In this document: one piece after another, positions 26,106-33,675 of the stretch | How positions within the stretch are numbered: position 1 is the stretch's first letter | Layout: each line of letters begins with the position of its first letter | Assembly (NCBI GenBank): GCA_964436825.1 | Contig: CAYTEO010000017.1 | Span: 1 to 45,962, forward strand | Length of the DNA: 45,962 nt | From: CAYTEO01 sp964436825 | GTDB taxonomy: Bacteria > Krumholzibacteriota > Krumholzibacteriia > LZORAL124-64-63 | Direction of reading: 5' to 3' | Notes under the pieces: generated by a model | What the model was told of the DNA's origin: nothing | Database searches by the model: none | The model's input: the letters and a program-made list of their open reading frames with translations, nothing else | Translations under genes and position numbers: made by a program

Positions 26106-27353
26106 ATGGCATCACCCCGCCACCCCCGGACGGGAAGCGATCCGGCGCGCCTGGCCGCGTTCAGGGATCTTGTCGCCAGCATCTCCTCCTCGCTCATCGC
26201 CGCCGATTTCGATCGCATCGACGCCACGATCCAGGAGGCGCTGGCCCGCCTGGGCACCTTCACCGGTGTCGACCGCAGCTACGTCTTCCTGATGCACGAG
26301 GACGATCCCACCCGCTGCGACAACACGCACGAGTGGTGTGCCGAGGGGATCGAGCCCCAGTTCGACAACCTCCAGGACATCGACCTGTCCTCCTACCGGG
26401 AGATCCACGACGTCCTGGCCAGCGGCGAGGTCTGGGCCTGCCCCAGCGTCGCCGACCTGCCGCCGGACCTGGCGGCGGTGTTCCAGGAGCAGGACATCCA
26501 GTCCCTCGTCCTGGTCCCGATGCTGCTCAAGCAGCGGCTGATCGGCTTCATCGGCTTCGACTGGGTCCGCCGCCGGGAGGAGCGGTTCGACGAGCTGGTC
26601 ACCCTGCTGCGCATCGTCGGCGAGATCATCGCCCAGGCCGTCGACCGCTACCGTTCCGAGCGCCGCCTCTTCGACTACCAGCGTCGCCTGCGGGAGCTGA
26701 CCTCCGCCCTGCGTCGCCGGGAGCGGGAGGCGCGCCGGGAGGCGGCCCGCTCCCTCCACGACGGCATCGGCCAGGAACTGGCGGCGTTGAAGCTCCAGCT
26801 CCAGATGCTGGCACGGGAACTCGACGAGGAGACCGGCGCGCGGCTGGCCGACCTGCTCCCCCCCCTGGACCGCTGCAGCGAGGCCGTCCGCTCGATGACC
26901 TTCCAGCTGTATCCTCCCTCCCTGCAACGCTCCGGGCTGGTGGCGGCGCTGGCGGACCTGGCCCGGCACTACCGGGAGCGCGGCCTGCTGGAGATCGAGC
27001 TGGTCTGCCCGTCCGGCGATCCGGACTTCTCCCAGCGCGTCCGCGAGGAGCTCTTCCTGGCGGTGCGGGAGCTGCTGCACAACGTCCGCAAGCACGCCGG
27101 GTGCCACGAGGCGACCGTCAGGCTCGAGACCTTCGACGACCGGATCGAGTTGTCGGTCTCCGACCGCGGCAGGGGGTTCGACGCCACCGACTGGCAGCAG
27201 GAGACCGGTCACCGGTACGGATACGGCCTGTTCAACCTGGAGGAACGACTCCAGGAGATGGGCGGTCGGATCAGCGTGGACTCCGCCCCGGGACGGGGAA
27301 CGACCGTCACCCTCGTCTGTCCCTGTCGTCATCGGGAGGGGCACGACCGGTGA
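26106..27353 (+). CDS. Soluble GAF-domain histidine kinase, NarL/DegS (HisKA_3) type
   Basis: The 415 residues contain an N-terminal GAF domain (about 30-185: GVDRSYVFLM, VLVPMLLKQRLIGFIGFDWV), a basic coiled coil (186-212), a HisKA_3 dimerisation region with His218 in AARSLHDGIGQELAALKLQL, and a HATPase_c domain (VRELLHNVRKHAG N box, DRGRGFD, YGLFNLEERLQEMGG). There is no membrane segment, so it senses a cytosolic ligand or redox state. The stop overlaps the GTG start of its response regulator, giving a cognate pair. Confidence 0.93.
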   Translation: MASPRHPRTGSDPARLAAFRDLVASISSSLIAADFDRIDATIQEALARLGTFTGVDRSYVFLMHEDDPTRCDNTHEWCAEGIEPQFDNLQDIDLSSYREIHDVLASGEVWACPSVADLPPDLAAVFQEQDIQSLVLVPMLLKQRLIGFIGFDWVRRREERFDELVTLLRIVGEIIAQAVDRYRSERRLFDYQRRLRELTSALRRREREARREAARSLHDGIGQELAALKLQLQMLARELDEETGARLADLLPPLDRCSEAVRSMTFQLYPPSLQRSGLVAALADLARHYRERGLLEIELVCPSGDPDFSQRVREELFLAVRELLHNVRKHAGCHEATVRLETFDDRIELSVSDRGRGFDATDWQQETGHRYGYGLFNLEERLQEMGGRISVDSAPGRGTTVTLVCPCRHREGHDR

Positions 27354-28012
27354 GCGGCGTCATCATCTCGATCGTCCTGGCGGACGACCACGAGCTGCTG
27401 CGCGACGGCCTGCTGCGCCTGCTGGAGAGCGAACTCGACCTGCGGGTCGTGGGAGAGGCCGCCGACGGGAACGCGGCCGTGGAACTGGCCCGGGCCCTGG
27501 CACCCGACATCGTCGTCATGGACGTGGACATGCCCGGCGGCAACGGGATCATCGCCACCCAGCAGCTCCGGCGCGAATGTCCCCGGACGCGCGTCGTGGC
27601 CCTCTCCATCCACGCCGATCCCCGCATCGTCATGCAGATGCTCCGGGCCGGGGCCGACGGCTACCTGACCAAGGACTGCGCCTTCGCGGAGCTGGTCGGC
27701 GCCATCCGGCAGATCGCCGGCGGGAACCGCTTCATCGGGTCGCGGGTCTCCACGCCGGTCATCGCCCGCTTCCTGGCCGGGGAGGACCCCGGCGGCGACG
27801 ACCTGCTCGCGGCCCTCACCCCGCGGGAGAAGGAGACCCTGCAGCTCATCGCCGACGGTCTGGGAACACGGCAGATCGCCGAGCGGCTCCACATCAGCAT
27901 CAAGACCGTCGAGACCCACCGCGCCCACCTCCAGCAGAAGGTCAACACCAGCAGCGTGGCCGAGCTGACGAAGCTGGCCCTGCGGACGGGACTGACGACG
28001 CTGGGGGACTGA
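27350..28012 (+). CDS. NarL/FixJ-family response regulator
   Basis: The 220 residues contain a receiver domain (about 5-120, phospho-acceptor Asp58 in DIVVMDVDMPGGNG, with SIHADPR and the Lys of YLTKD) and a LuxR-type helix-turn-helix (about 150-212: LTPREKETLQLIADGLGTRQ, ISIKTVETHRAHLQQKVN). It begins with GTG overlapping the kinase TGA (GTGA), with GGGAGGGG about nine bases upstream. It is a transcription regulator driven by the GAF kinase. The stop is only 5 bp from the convergent flippase stop. Confidence 0.93.
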   Translation: MSGVIISIVLADDHELLRDGLLRLLESELDLRVVGEAADGNAAVELARALAPDIVVMDVDMPGGNGIIATQQLRRECPRTRVVALSIHADPRIVMQMLRAGADGYLTKDCAFAELVGAIRQIAGGNRFIGSRVSTPVIARFLAGEDPGGDDLLAALTPREKETLQLIADGLGTRQIAERLHISIKTVETHRAHLQQKVNTSSVAELTKLALRTGLTTLGD

Positions 28013-28017
28013 ACGGC

Positions 28018-29505
28018 TCAGAAGGTCTCCCGCAGGACGCGCAGGTCGGCTGCGTCGACGACCCTCAGCAGCCACAGGGCCGCCGCGTACAGCGGCAGGA
28101 CGATCAGCCCCATGCCCAGGAAGACCCACAGGTTGGCGTCCGGCCAGCGGGTCCAGCCCACCTGCCAGCCGGGCAGCAGCCAGCGGACCAGAGCCGCCGC
28201 GGCCAGCCAGGCCGCGATCGCCGCGGCCGACCCGCCCAGCTGTGCCCGCCGCCAGGGAACGACCAGGCCGCTGCGCCCCACCTGGCGCCGGTAGAGGACC
28301 TGGCTGAGCAGCAGGCTGGTGATCGTCGCCACGGCCGCGCCGTGCCAGCGCCAGCGGGGGATGAGCACCAGGTTCATGGCGACGTTGGTCAGCATCGCCG
28401 CCAGGGAGATCCCCACGAAGGTCCGCTCCCGTCCGGTGGCGATCAGCAGCCGGTTGTAGACGTGGCTGGCCGCCTGGATCGGCAGGCCCCAGACGACGAT
28501 CCGGAAGACGGCGATCGACGCCCCCAGGTCCCCGCTCTTGGCGATGACGTGGATCAGCGGATCGGCGGCCAGGGCGCAGGCCAGGGCCAGGGGGAACATC
28601 GTCAGGTGGAGGTAGCGCAGGGACCGCTCGCCCATTCTCTCGACGTCCTGCTGCCCCGCGTGCTCGCGGTAGCGCTGCAGGGCAGGGAACATGGCCAGGG
28701 CGACGATGTTCGGCAGGATCAGCATCAGGTCCAGCAGGCGGTGCCCGATCGTGTAGATGCCGGCCCCCACCTTGCCGAGCATCTCGATGATCATGACGGT
28801 GTCGATGCGGTAGCTGATGATCCCGAAGGTCGTCGAGGCGAACACGGGCAGGCCCAGCCCCGCCAGCCACCACATGCTGACCCCGTCGCCGGGCTCGCGG
28901 CGCCAGGGACCGCAGGACCTGACCATCAGGGGCACGATGACCAGCAGGCGGGCCAGCCGGCTGGCGACGTTGGCCCAGACGACCCCCATCAGGCCGTACC
29001 CGGCGTCCAGCCACCACCACGCCAGGACGAAGTAGACGACGCCGGAGACCAGCTGGCTGACGGTCTGGTACTGGACCTTCTCGTGGGCCTGCAGGACGGC
29101 GTCCGCGGCCATGGCCGTGGCCTCCAGCAGGACGCCCGAGGCCATGACCAGGATGGCCACCCTGGTCGGCGCGTCGAAGCCGGTCAGCCGGACGTAGGCG
29201 AACAGCAGGGCGTACGAAGCGATCCCCAGCAGCCAGCGGATGCGCAACGCCGCCCAGAAGAGCGAGGCCGTCCGCTCGCGCCGCTTGACCGCCTCGCGGG
29301 TGATCAGGGCGCCCAGGCCGAAGTTGCTGATCGTCAGGATGATCGTCGACAGGTCGACGGCCGTCCCCCAGACGCCGGTCCCGGCCGTCCCCGCGGCACC
29401 GGTCAGCCGCCGGAAGATCAGGAACGCCAGGATGCGGCCGGCGAACAGGCCGACCGTCATCAGGACGGTGTTCTTGACGACGAAGCGGGAGGCGGAATCC
29501 TTCAC
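28018..29505 (-). CDS. Polysaccharide flippase, Wzx/MVF-like (MOP superfamily)
   Basis: The 495 residues contain about 12-14 membrane helices from NTVLMTVGLFAGRILAFLIF onward. TISNFGLGALITREAVKRRE and SYRIDTVMIIEMLGKVGAGIY are typical of oligosaccharide-lipid flippases. The likely role is moving a lipid-linked glycan across the inner membrane. The start is GTG at 29505, with CGGAG five bases upstream; the ATG-initiated longer frame adds a low-complexity Arg-rich head. No glycosyltransferases are nearby. It lies 44 bp downstream of the POTRA protein gene on the same strand and is probably in its operon. Confidence 0.88.
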   Translation of the reverse strand: MKDSASRFVVKNTVLMTVGLFAGRILAFLIFRRLTGAAGTAGTGVWGTAVDLSTIILTISNFGLGALITREAVKRRERTASLFWAALRIRWLLGIASYALLFAYVRLTGFDAPTRVAILVMASGVLLEATAMAADAVLQAHEKVQYQTVSQLVSGVVYFVLAWWWLDAGYGLMGVVWANVASRLARLLVIVPLMVRSCGPWRREPGDGVSMWWLAGLGLPVFASTTFGIISYRIDTVMIIEMLGKVGAGIYTIGHRLLDLMLILPNIVALAMFPALQRYREHAGQQDVERMGERSLRYLHLTMFPLALACALAADPLIHVIAKSGDLGASIAVFRIVVWGLPIQAASHVYNRLLIATGRERTFVGISLAAMLTNVAMNLVLIPRWRWHGAAVATITSLLLSQVLYRRQVGRSGLVVPWRRAQLGGSAAAIAAWLAAAALVRWLLPGWQVGWTRWPDANLWVFLGMGLIVLPLYAAALWLLRVVDAADLRVLRETF

Positions 29506-29549
29506 GGCGACTCCGTTCGGCCGCCGCCGGACAGGCGCGGCGCAGGTCC

Positions 29550-31304
29550 TCAGAACCAGCCGCCGGTGGCGGCCGTCACCACCGGGGCGCCCCCGTCCAG
29601 CGACCAGGTCAGATCGAGGCGGGCGACGGCGGCCCGCGCGGAGCGGGTCGGCCCGAAGCGCAGACCGACACCCGCCTCGTGTCGCGGGCCGCCGGCGGCG
29701 TGCCGGCCGCCGCGCCACCAGGCGTCGCCGGCGGCCAGGAAGGCCGCCAGCCCCACGCGGTAGAAACCGAGCAGCTCTCCCGGCAACAGGCGGGCGTACT
29801 CCGCGTTCCAGCGCCAGAGGCGGTCGCCGGCGCGGCCGTCATACTCCAGGGTCCGCAGCCCGCGTGTCAACCCGAGGACGAAGGCGTCCGCCCCCAGCAG
29901 GTGATCGGCGGCGGCACCCTCGGCCGTCAACCGGACGATGTCGTCCTTCCCGGGACGACCGAACCAGGCCAGCAGCAGGTCCCCGTCGGCCGACCGGTTG
30001 CGCGTCGAGCCGGCCGACAGCCTACCGGTGAGGGCGATCATGGCGTAGCCCCCCGCCACCCGCGACCAGTCCTGCGCGTGCAGGTTGACCAGCAGCCGCT
30101 CCCGGTCGCTTCCCAGCGCCGAGAGGGCCGGTCCCAGCTCCAGGCGCAGGGAGGGATCCAGCGGCAGATCCTCGACCGACCCGTACTGGCCGATGTACCG
30201 CTCCTGGCCCCAGTTCCGTCCCGACGTGCTGACGATCAGCAGCGGGACGACCAGGCGGCCGCTCTCCCGGCCGAGGGCCGGGTCCAGGTATGCCAGGACG
30301 CTGTCGGCCTGCAGGGTGCGGCCGCTGGACAGGGTGATCTCGTCCTCCAGGCGGAACGACCGCTCGCGCCACCAGAGCCCCAGCCCCACCCTCCAGATCC
30401 GCCCGCGCTCCACCGGCGAGAGCCTGACCAGCCACTCGCCGCGCACTGCACGATCCCGGCTGGGCAGCCGCGCGTAGAGCCGGCCCGTCGGTGTCCCGTC
30501 GCACAGCGAGCCCGCGTCCGGCAGGTAGAACCGGCGCGTCGAGCGGCGGTCGTACGCCGCCAGGGTCACTCCCAGCGGATCGTCCTGGCGGTAGAAGGGG
30601 CGGGCCAGCAGGATCTCCTTCCGGTCGCCGTCGCTCTGGTCGACGAGTCCCAGGTCCAGCCGCCAGGGTGATCCCCACAGGCGCCGGTCGTGGTACCCGA
30701 CCATCCGGAAGGAGCGGTCCTCGTTCTCCCCCACACCCATCTCGACGTTCAGGCCGCGCCCCAGGAAGTTCTCGTCGGAGACGTGCAGGTTCCACTGCTG
30801 CGCGCCCGAGGAGCGCGAGTAGCTGAACTCGGCCTGGAGGGACCAGGTCTCCTGCACGCGGACCTCCACCGGCACGGTCCCGTCGGGAAGGGTGTCCACG
30901 GGCACGACTTCGACGTTGGTCAGGTAGCCCAGGGACCTCAGGTTGCGCTCGGTCTCGGCCAGCCGGGCGGGTCGCAGGGGATCGCCGGTACGGAACAGGA
31001 GTTCCCGCTCGATGACCGAGCGCCTGGTCGACGGGTGCAGGGTGTTCATGCTGCTCTTGACGAAACGGACCAGCCCGTTGCTCGCCTCCAGTTCCCGGCG
31101 GCCGTAGATGTCCTTGATGACGATGGTGACAGGACCGACGCGGTAGGGAAGAGACGTGACGGTATCCGGCAAGGAGGCAGAGGACGCCTCTGCAGGCACC
31201 GCGATCGGAACGCAGGCGAAGAAAAGACATGTCGTCACGACAGAAAGACAGAACACGGGCGCCGCGCCCACACATCTGTCATGACAAAAAGTCCCTACAC
31301 CCAT
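29550..31304 (-). CDS. Outer-membrane POTRA/beta-barrel protein (Omp85-like)
   Basis: The 584 residues start with a signal peptide (about 1-42, Cys/Phe-rich hydrophobic core ending VPAEASS). One clear POTRA-type module follows (about 80-160: RRSVIERELLFRTGDPLRPA, ERNLRSLGYLTNVEVVPVDT, VPVEVRVQETW). The remaining 400 residues alternate like barrel strands and end TWSLDGG ... GGWF, with an aromatic C-terminal residue as in outer-membrane proteins. It resembles patatin/BamA-type assembly barrels but is not BamA itself (one POTRA rather than five). An ATG at 31352 is possible, but no ribosome-binding site precedes it and the promoter would leave only 7-8 nt; I prefer 31304. It could export or insert an envelope component together with the flippase. 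Confidence 0.75.
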   Translation of the reverse strand: MGVGTFCHDRCVGAAPVFCLSVVTTCLFFACVPIAVPAEASSASLPDTVTSLPYRVGPVTIVIKDIYGRRELEASNGLVRFVKSSMNTLHPSTRRSVIERELLFRTGDPLRPARLAETERNLRSLGYLTNVEVVPVDTLPDGTVPVEVRVQETWSLQAEFSYSRSSGAQQWNLHVSDENFLGRGLNVEMGVGENEDRSFRMVGYHDRRLWGSPWRLDLGLVDQSDGDRKEILLARPFYRQDDPLGVTLAAYDRRSTRRFYLPDAGSLCDGTPTGRLYARLPSRDRAVRGEWLVRLSPVERGRIWRVGLGLWWRERSFRLEDEITLSSGRTLQADSVLAYLDPALGRESGRLVVPLLIVSTSGRNWGQERYIGQYGSVEDLPLDPSLRLELGPALSALGSDRERLLVNLHAQDWSRVAGGYAMIALTGRLSAGSTRNRSADGDLLLAWFGRPGKDDIVRLTAEGAAADHLLGADAFVLGLTRGLRTLEYDGRAGDRLWRWNAEYARLLPGELLGFYRVGLAAFLAAGDAWWRGGRHAAGGPRHEAGVGLRFGPTRSARAAVARLDLTWSLDGGAPVVTAATGGWF

Positions 31305-31365
31305 CCTCTTCGGCCCCCCGCAAATCCCCCCGACGAAGCTCGCTTTACGCATCGCTATCTGTTTC

Positions 31366-31394
31366 AATATGTTAGAGCCCAGCTCGCCTGTCAA
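31366..31394 (-). promoter_or_regulatory. Promoter of the POTRA-flippase operon
   Basis: On the minus strand, consensus TTGACA (31394-31389), 17 bp, CATATT (31371-31366). It lies in one of the few AT-rich patches, back-to-back with the hsp20 promoter. Confidence 0.6.
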
Positions 31395-31402
31395 TCCCCC
31401 TG

Positions 31403-31424
31403 CTGGCACACCCCTTGTTATCGT
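31403..31424 (+). promoter_or_regulatory. hsp20: hsp20 promoter: sigma-54-like -24/-12 overlapping an extended -10
   Basis: CTGGCAC-N5-TTGTT fits the sigma-54 form YTGGCAC-N5-TTGCW except that the -12 GC reads GT; the GG-to-GT spacing is the required 10 bp. The same bases contain TGTTATCGT (31416-31424), an extended sigma-70 -10. No CIRCE element or sigma-32 promoter is seen. The sequence alone does not decide which sigma is used. Confidence 0.4.
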
Positions 31425-31446
31425 GGGGGTGGAATCGGTGACGATG

Positions 31447-31461
31447 CCACCCACCGGGTGG
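31447..31461 (+). other. Leader hairpin in the hsp20 5' UTR
   Basis: CCACCC-ACC-GGGTGG is a perfect 6-bp stem with a 3-nt loop, ending about 13 nt before the AAAGGAGGG ribosome-binding site. It could stabilise the message or act in temperature control; it does not itself cover the Shine-Dalgarno sequence. Confidence 0.4.
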
Positions 31462-31489
31462 AACCCATAGACGAAAGGAGGGATGAGCC

Positions 31490-31906
31490 ATGACGAGCCT
31501 GCTGCCTGTGACCGTGACCAACCTGCTGGACAGTTTCTTCTCCCCGACCCGGCTGCCGAGCTGGGACTGGGATCAGGAGTGGATGCTCTCGCCCCGGACC
31601 GAGATCCTCGAGGGCGACAAGGACTACATCATCCGCCTCGACATGCCGGGGGTCAACAAGGACGATCTCTCCATCGAGGTGGAGGACCAGGTCCTGACCA
31701 TCAAGGCGCAGCGTGAGTTCAAGGCCGAGGAGGGCTACCGCCACCTGCGGTCCGAGCACGCCGGTCGGATCAGCTACGAGCGCTCCTTCAACCTGGGTCG
31801 GCAGATCGACGTCGACCACATCAAGGCCGAGCTGCGCGATGGCGTGCTGACCGTGACGCTGCCCAAGACCGGTCAGGCCATGGCCCGCCGGATCGAGGTC
31901 CGGTAA
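31490..31906 (+). CDS. hsp20: Small heat-shock protein Hsp20 (alpha-crystallin family)
   Basis: The 138 residues consist of a variable N-terminus (1-33), an alpha-crystallin domain (about 35-128: RTEILEGDKDYIIRLDMPGV, DDLSIEVEDQVLTIKAQRE, SYERSFNLGRQIDVDHIKAE, LRDGVLTVTLPK) and a short C-terminal tail. The A-x-x-x-n-G-v-L signature is present as AELRDGVLTVTLPK. It is an ATP-independent holdase for unfolding proteins. The ATG follows AAAGGAGGG. It is monocistronic: a strong hairpin terminator follows 24 bp after the stop. Confidence 0.95.
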   Translation: MTSLLPVTVTNLLDSFFSPTRLPSWDWDQEWMLSPRTEILEGDKDYIIRLDMPGVNKDDLSIEVEDQVLTIKAQREFKAEEGYRHLRSEHAGRISYERSFNLGRQIDVDHIKAELRDGVLTVTLPKTGQAMARRIEVR

Positions 31907-31930
31907 ACCGGTTGCGGCGGCAACCGGCGC

Positions 31931-31972
31931 GATAGAAAAAAGGCCGGGACATCGTCCCGGCCCTTTTCTATC
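31931..31972 (+). terminator. Bidirectional intrinsic terminator after hsp20
   Basis: The outer stem GATAGAAAA/TTTTCTATC (9 bp) and inner stem GGCCGGGAC/GTCCCGGCC (9 bp) are separated by a small internal loop, with an ATC apical loop. The A- and T-runs flank the GC stem so that both strands read as terminators. It ends eight bases before the ATG of the next gene. Confidence 0.8.
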
Positions 31973-31974
31973 AT
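31946..31974 (+). promoter_or_regulatory. Promoter of the fumarylacetoacetase-fold gene, embedded in the terminator hairpin
   Basis: GGGACA (31946-31951), 17 bp, TATCAT (31969-31974), then six bases and ATG at 31981. There is no Shine-Dalgarno sequence in front of the ATG, so the predicted transcript is leaderless. Confidence 0.45.
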
Positions 31975-31980
31975 TCCCCC

Positions 31981-32859
31981 ATGAGACTGATCAGCTTCCT
32001 CCATCCGGAGGGCCCCCGCCCCGGGCTGGCCCTGACCGACACCGTCTTTCTCGACCTGCTGGCGGCGGACCCCTCGCTGCCCGCCTCCTGGAACGAGCTG
32101 TTCGGCATGATGGACCGTGTCGAGGCCGTCGCCGAACGGTGGCACAGCCCCGGGACGGTCATCGACGGTGTCCCCCTGTTCGCCCACGACAAGTACCCCC
32201 TGCTGCCCCCGGTGGTCGCGCCGTCGAAGATCATCGCCGTGGGCCTGAACTACCGGGACCACGCCGAGGAGCAGAACCGCACCCCGCCGACCCAGCCGAT
32301 GCTGTTCAGCAAGGCGACGACCTGCCTGCAGGCTCACGGGGGGCCCATCCTGCTGCCGCCCGACCTGACGATGGTCGACATGGAGGCCGAGCTGGCCGTC
32401 GTCATCGGGAAGGCCGGCAAGCGGATCAGCCGCGAGGCCGCTGCCGAGCACATCGCCGGCTACATGTGCTTCAACGACGTCTCCAACCGGGAGGCCCAGC
32501 GCCTGGACCGGCAGTTCTTCAGGGGCAAGAGCATCGACACCGGCGGCCCATGCGGCCCCTGGATCGTCACCCCCGACGAGCTGCCGCCCCTGGCCCACGG
32601 GCTGGAGATCACCGGTGTCCTCGACGGCGAGGTCCTCCAGCACAGCAACACCGAGCAGCTCATCTTCCCCGTCGACGAGCTGATCCGCTTCGCCAGCCAG
32701 CACATGACCCTGCTGCCGGGCGACATCATCGCCACGGGAACGCCGGGGGGCGTGGGGGTCTTCCGGGACCCGCCGCGGTTCCTGCGCCCCGGCGACGTCT
32801 GCGAGGTGACGATCGAGGGGATCGGGACCCTCCGCAACCAGGTCGTCCGGGAGCCCTGA
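31981..32859 (+). CDS. Fumarylacetoacetate hydrolase-family protein (acylpyruvase / hydratase-isomerase fold)
   Basis: The 292 residues begin with the family N-terminus MRLISFLHPEGPRPGLALTD and carry the FAH core: KIIAVGLNYRDHAEEQ, metal ligands in MVDMEAELAVVIG, GYMCFNDVSNREAQ, GKSIDTGGPCGPWIVTPDEL, PGDIIATGTPGGVGVF and LRPGDVCEVTIEGIG. It is a Mg2+-dependent enzyme of the COG0179 group, such as acylpyruvase, oxaloacetate decarboxylase/tautomerase or a homoprotocatechuate-type isomerase. No aromatic-degradation neighbours are present to choose between them; the housekeeping oxaloacetate or acylpyruvate activity fits a monocistronic gene best. The start is fixed by family alignment despite the missing ribosome-binding site. 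Confidence 0.93.
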   Translation: MRLISFLHPEGPRPGLALTDTVFLDLLAADPSLPASWNELFGMMDRVEAVAERWHSPGTVIDGVPLFAHDKYPLLPPVVAPSKIIAVGLNYRDHAEEQNRTPPTQPMLFSKATTCLQAHGGPILLPPDLTMVDMEAELAVVIGKAGKRISREAAAEHIAGYMCFNDVSNREAQRLDRQFFRGKSIDTGGPCGPWIVTPDELPPLAHGLEITGVLDGEVLQHSNTEQLIFPVDELIRFASQHMTLLPGDIIATGTPGGVGVFRDPPRFLRPGDVCEVTIEGIGTLRNQVVREP

Positions 32860-32913
32860 GTCTCCGCATGACGGCCTGCATATTGCCGTCCGTCCCTCGC
32901 CGCCGCCCCTCCT

Positions 32914-32942
32914 TTGCATGGCCCCCCTGCGGCGGTCGGGAT
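32914..32942 (+). promoter_or_regulatory. Possible promoter of the helical/SPFH-like gene pair
   Basis: TTGCAT (32914-32919), 17 bp, CGGGAT (32937-32942). The -35 equals that of addB but the -10 is poor. It would leave a leader of about 185 nt. The rest of the 273-bp gap before 33133 shows only a weak GACGGC/GCCGTC hairpin (32870-32890) after the previous gene. Confidence 0.25.
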
Positions 32943-33132
32943 CGGTCCGCCGTGCCATCGATCCCGACAACCCGTTGTTCCTCAAGACGGTAAAGTCCTC
33001 CCCATCGCTGCCGATCACCGCATGGCGTCCCGGAACATGCCTTGCACCGGGGGGATGGGACGCCCCCCTGCACCAGCCACCGGCGCCCGCGCGCGGCGAC
33101 GCCGCCGACGGTCACAACGGACGGAGGGACAG

Positions 33133-33675
33133 ATGGCCCGGGCTGCATCTCTCGATCCCGCACGCATGGCCGGGATCTTCCTGACGTTACCGCACTACCA
33201 GTACTACGACCGGCGCGACACGGCCGTCCGCACCGAGGGCAGCTACCGCCTGGCCCTGGCCGCAATGCTCCGGGAGATCGCCGGGATGCTGCTGGCCGCC
33301 ATGCAGCAGCGGCAACACGAGCTGGGGCAGCAGAAGTACGAGATCCTGGACACCCTGGTGGAGAACCTGGAGACGCTGGTCAAGGTGCTCCACCGCCAGG
33401 GGGCGGTCCGGCTGCGGGGCGACCCCGCCGAGACGATCCCCGAGCTGAGACTGCTCGACACGGAGCTGATCCTCTACCTGGAGGAGGCGTGGCGGCTGGC
33501 CGGCCGGCTGCTGGGGCCGGACATCGGGGACCGCACCTTCAGGGAGACGGCCGGCACCTTCATGTCGCTGCTGGCCGGCCTGGCCGAGGCGGCCGAACAG
33601 AGGAACCAGCTGCTGGGCCTGGGCTGGGAGTCGGAGTTCGGTCTCAGCCCGCTGCCCGATCTGAGGAAAGAATGA
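33133..33675 (+). CDS. Unrecognised helical protein, first gene of a two-gene unit
   Basis: I do not recognise this 180-residue protein. It is soluble and mostly alpha-helical. A tyrosine-rich segment near the N-terminus (LPHYQYYDRRDTAVRTEGSY) is followed by long amphipathic helices (LALAAMLREIAGMLLAAMQQ, ILDTLVENLETLVKVLHRQG, LRLLDTELILYLEEAWRLAG, FMSLLAGLAEAAEQRNQLLG). The pattern suggests a helical bundle or coiled-coil scaffold. The start has GGAGGGACAG upstream. Its stop overlaps the ATG of the next gene (ATGA), so the two products are made together and probably interact. Confidence 0.75.
   Translation: MARAASLDPARMAGIFLTLPHYQYYDRRDTAVRTEGSYRLALAAMLREIAGMLLAAMQQRQHELGQQKYEILDTLVENLETLVKVLHRQGAVRLRGDPAETIPELRLLDTELILYLEEAWRLAGRLLGPDIGDRTFRETAGTFMSLLAGLAEAAEQRNQLLGLGWESEFGLSPLPDLRKE

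Noticed and set aside
32918..33184. An 88-codon plus-strand frame before the helical protein gene
   Set aside because: It overlaps the start of the real gene in another frame, is Pro/Arg-rich and has no ribosome-binding site.
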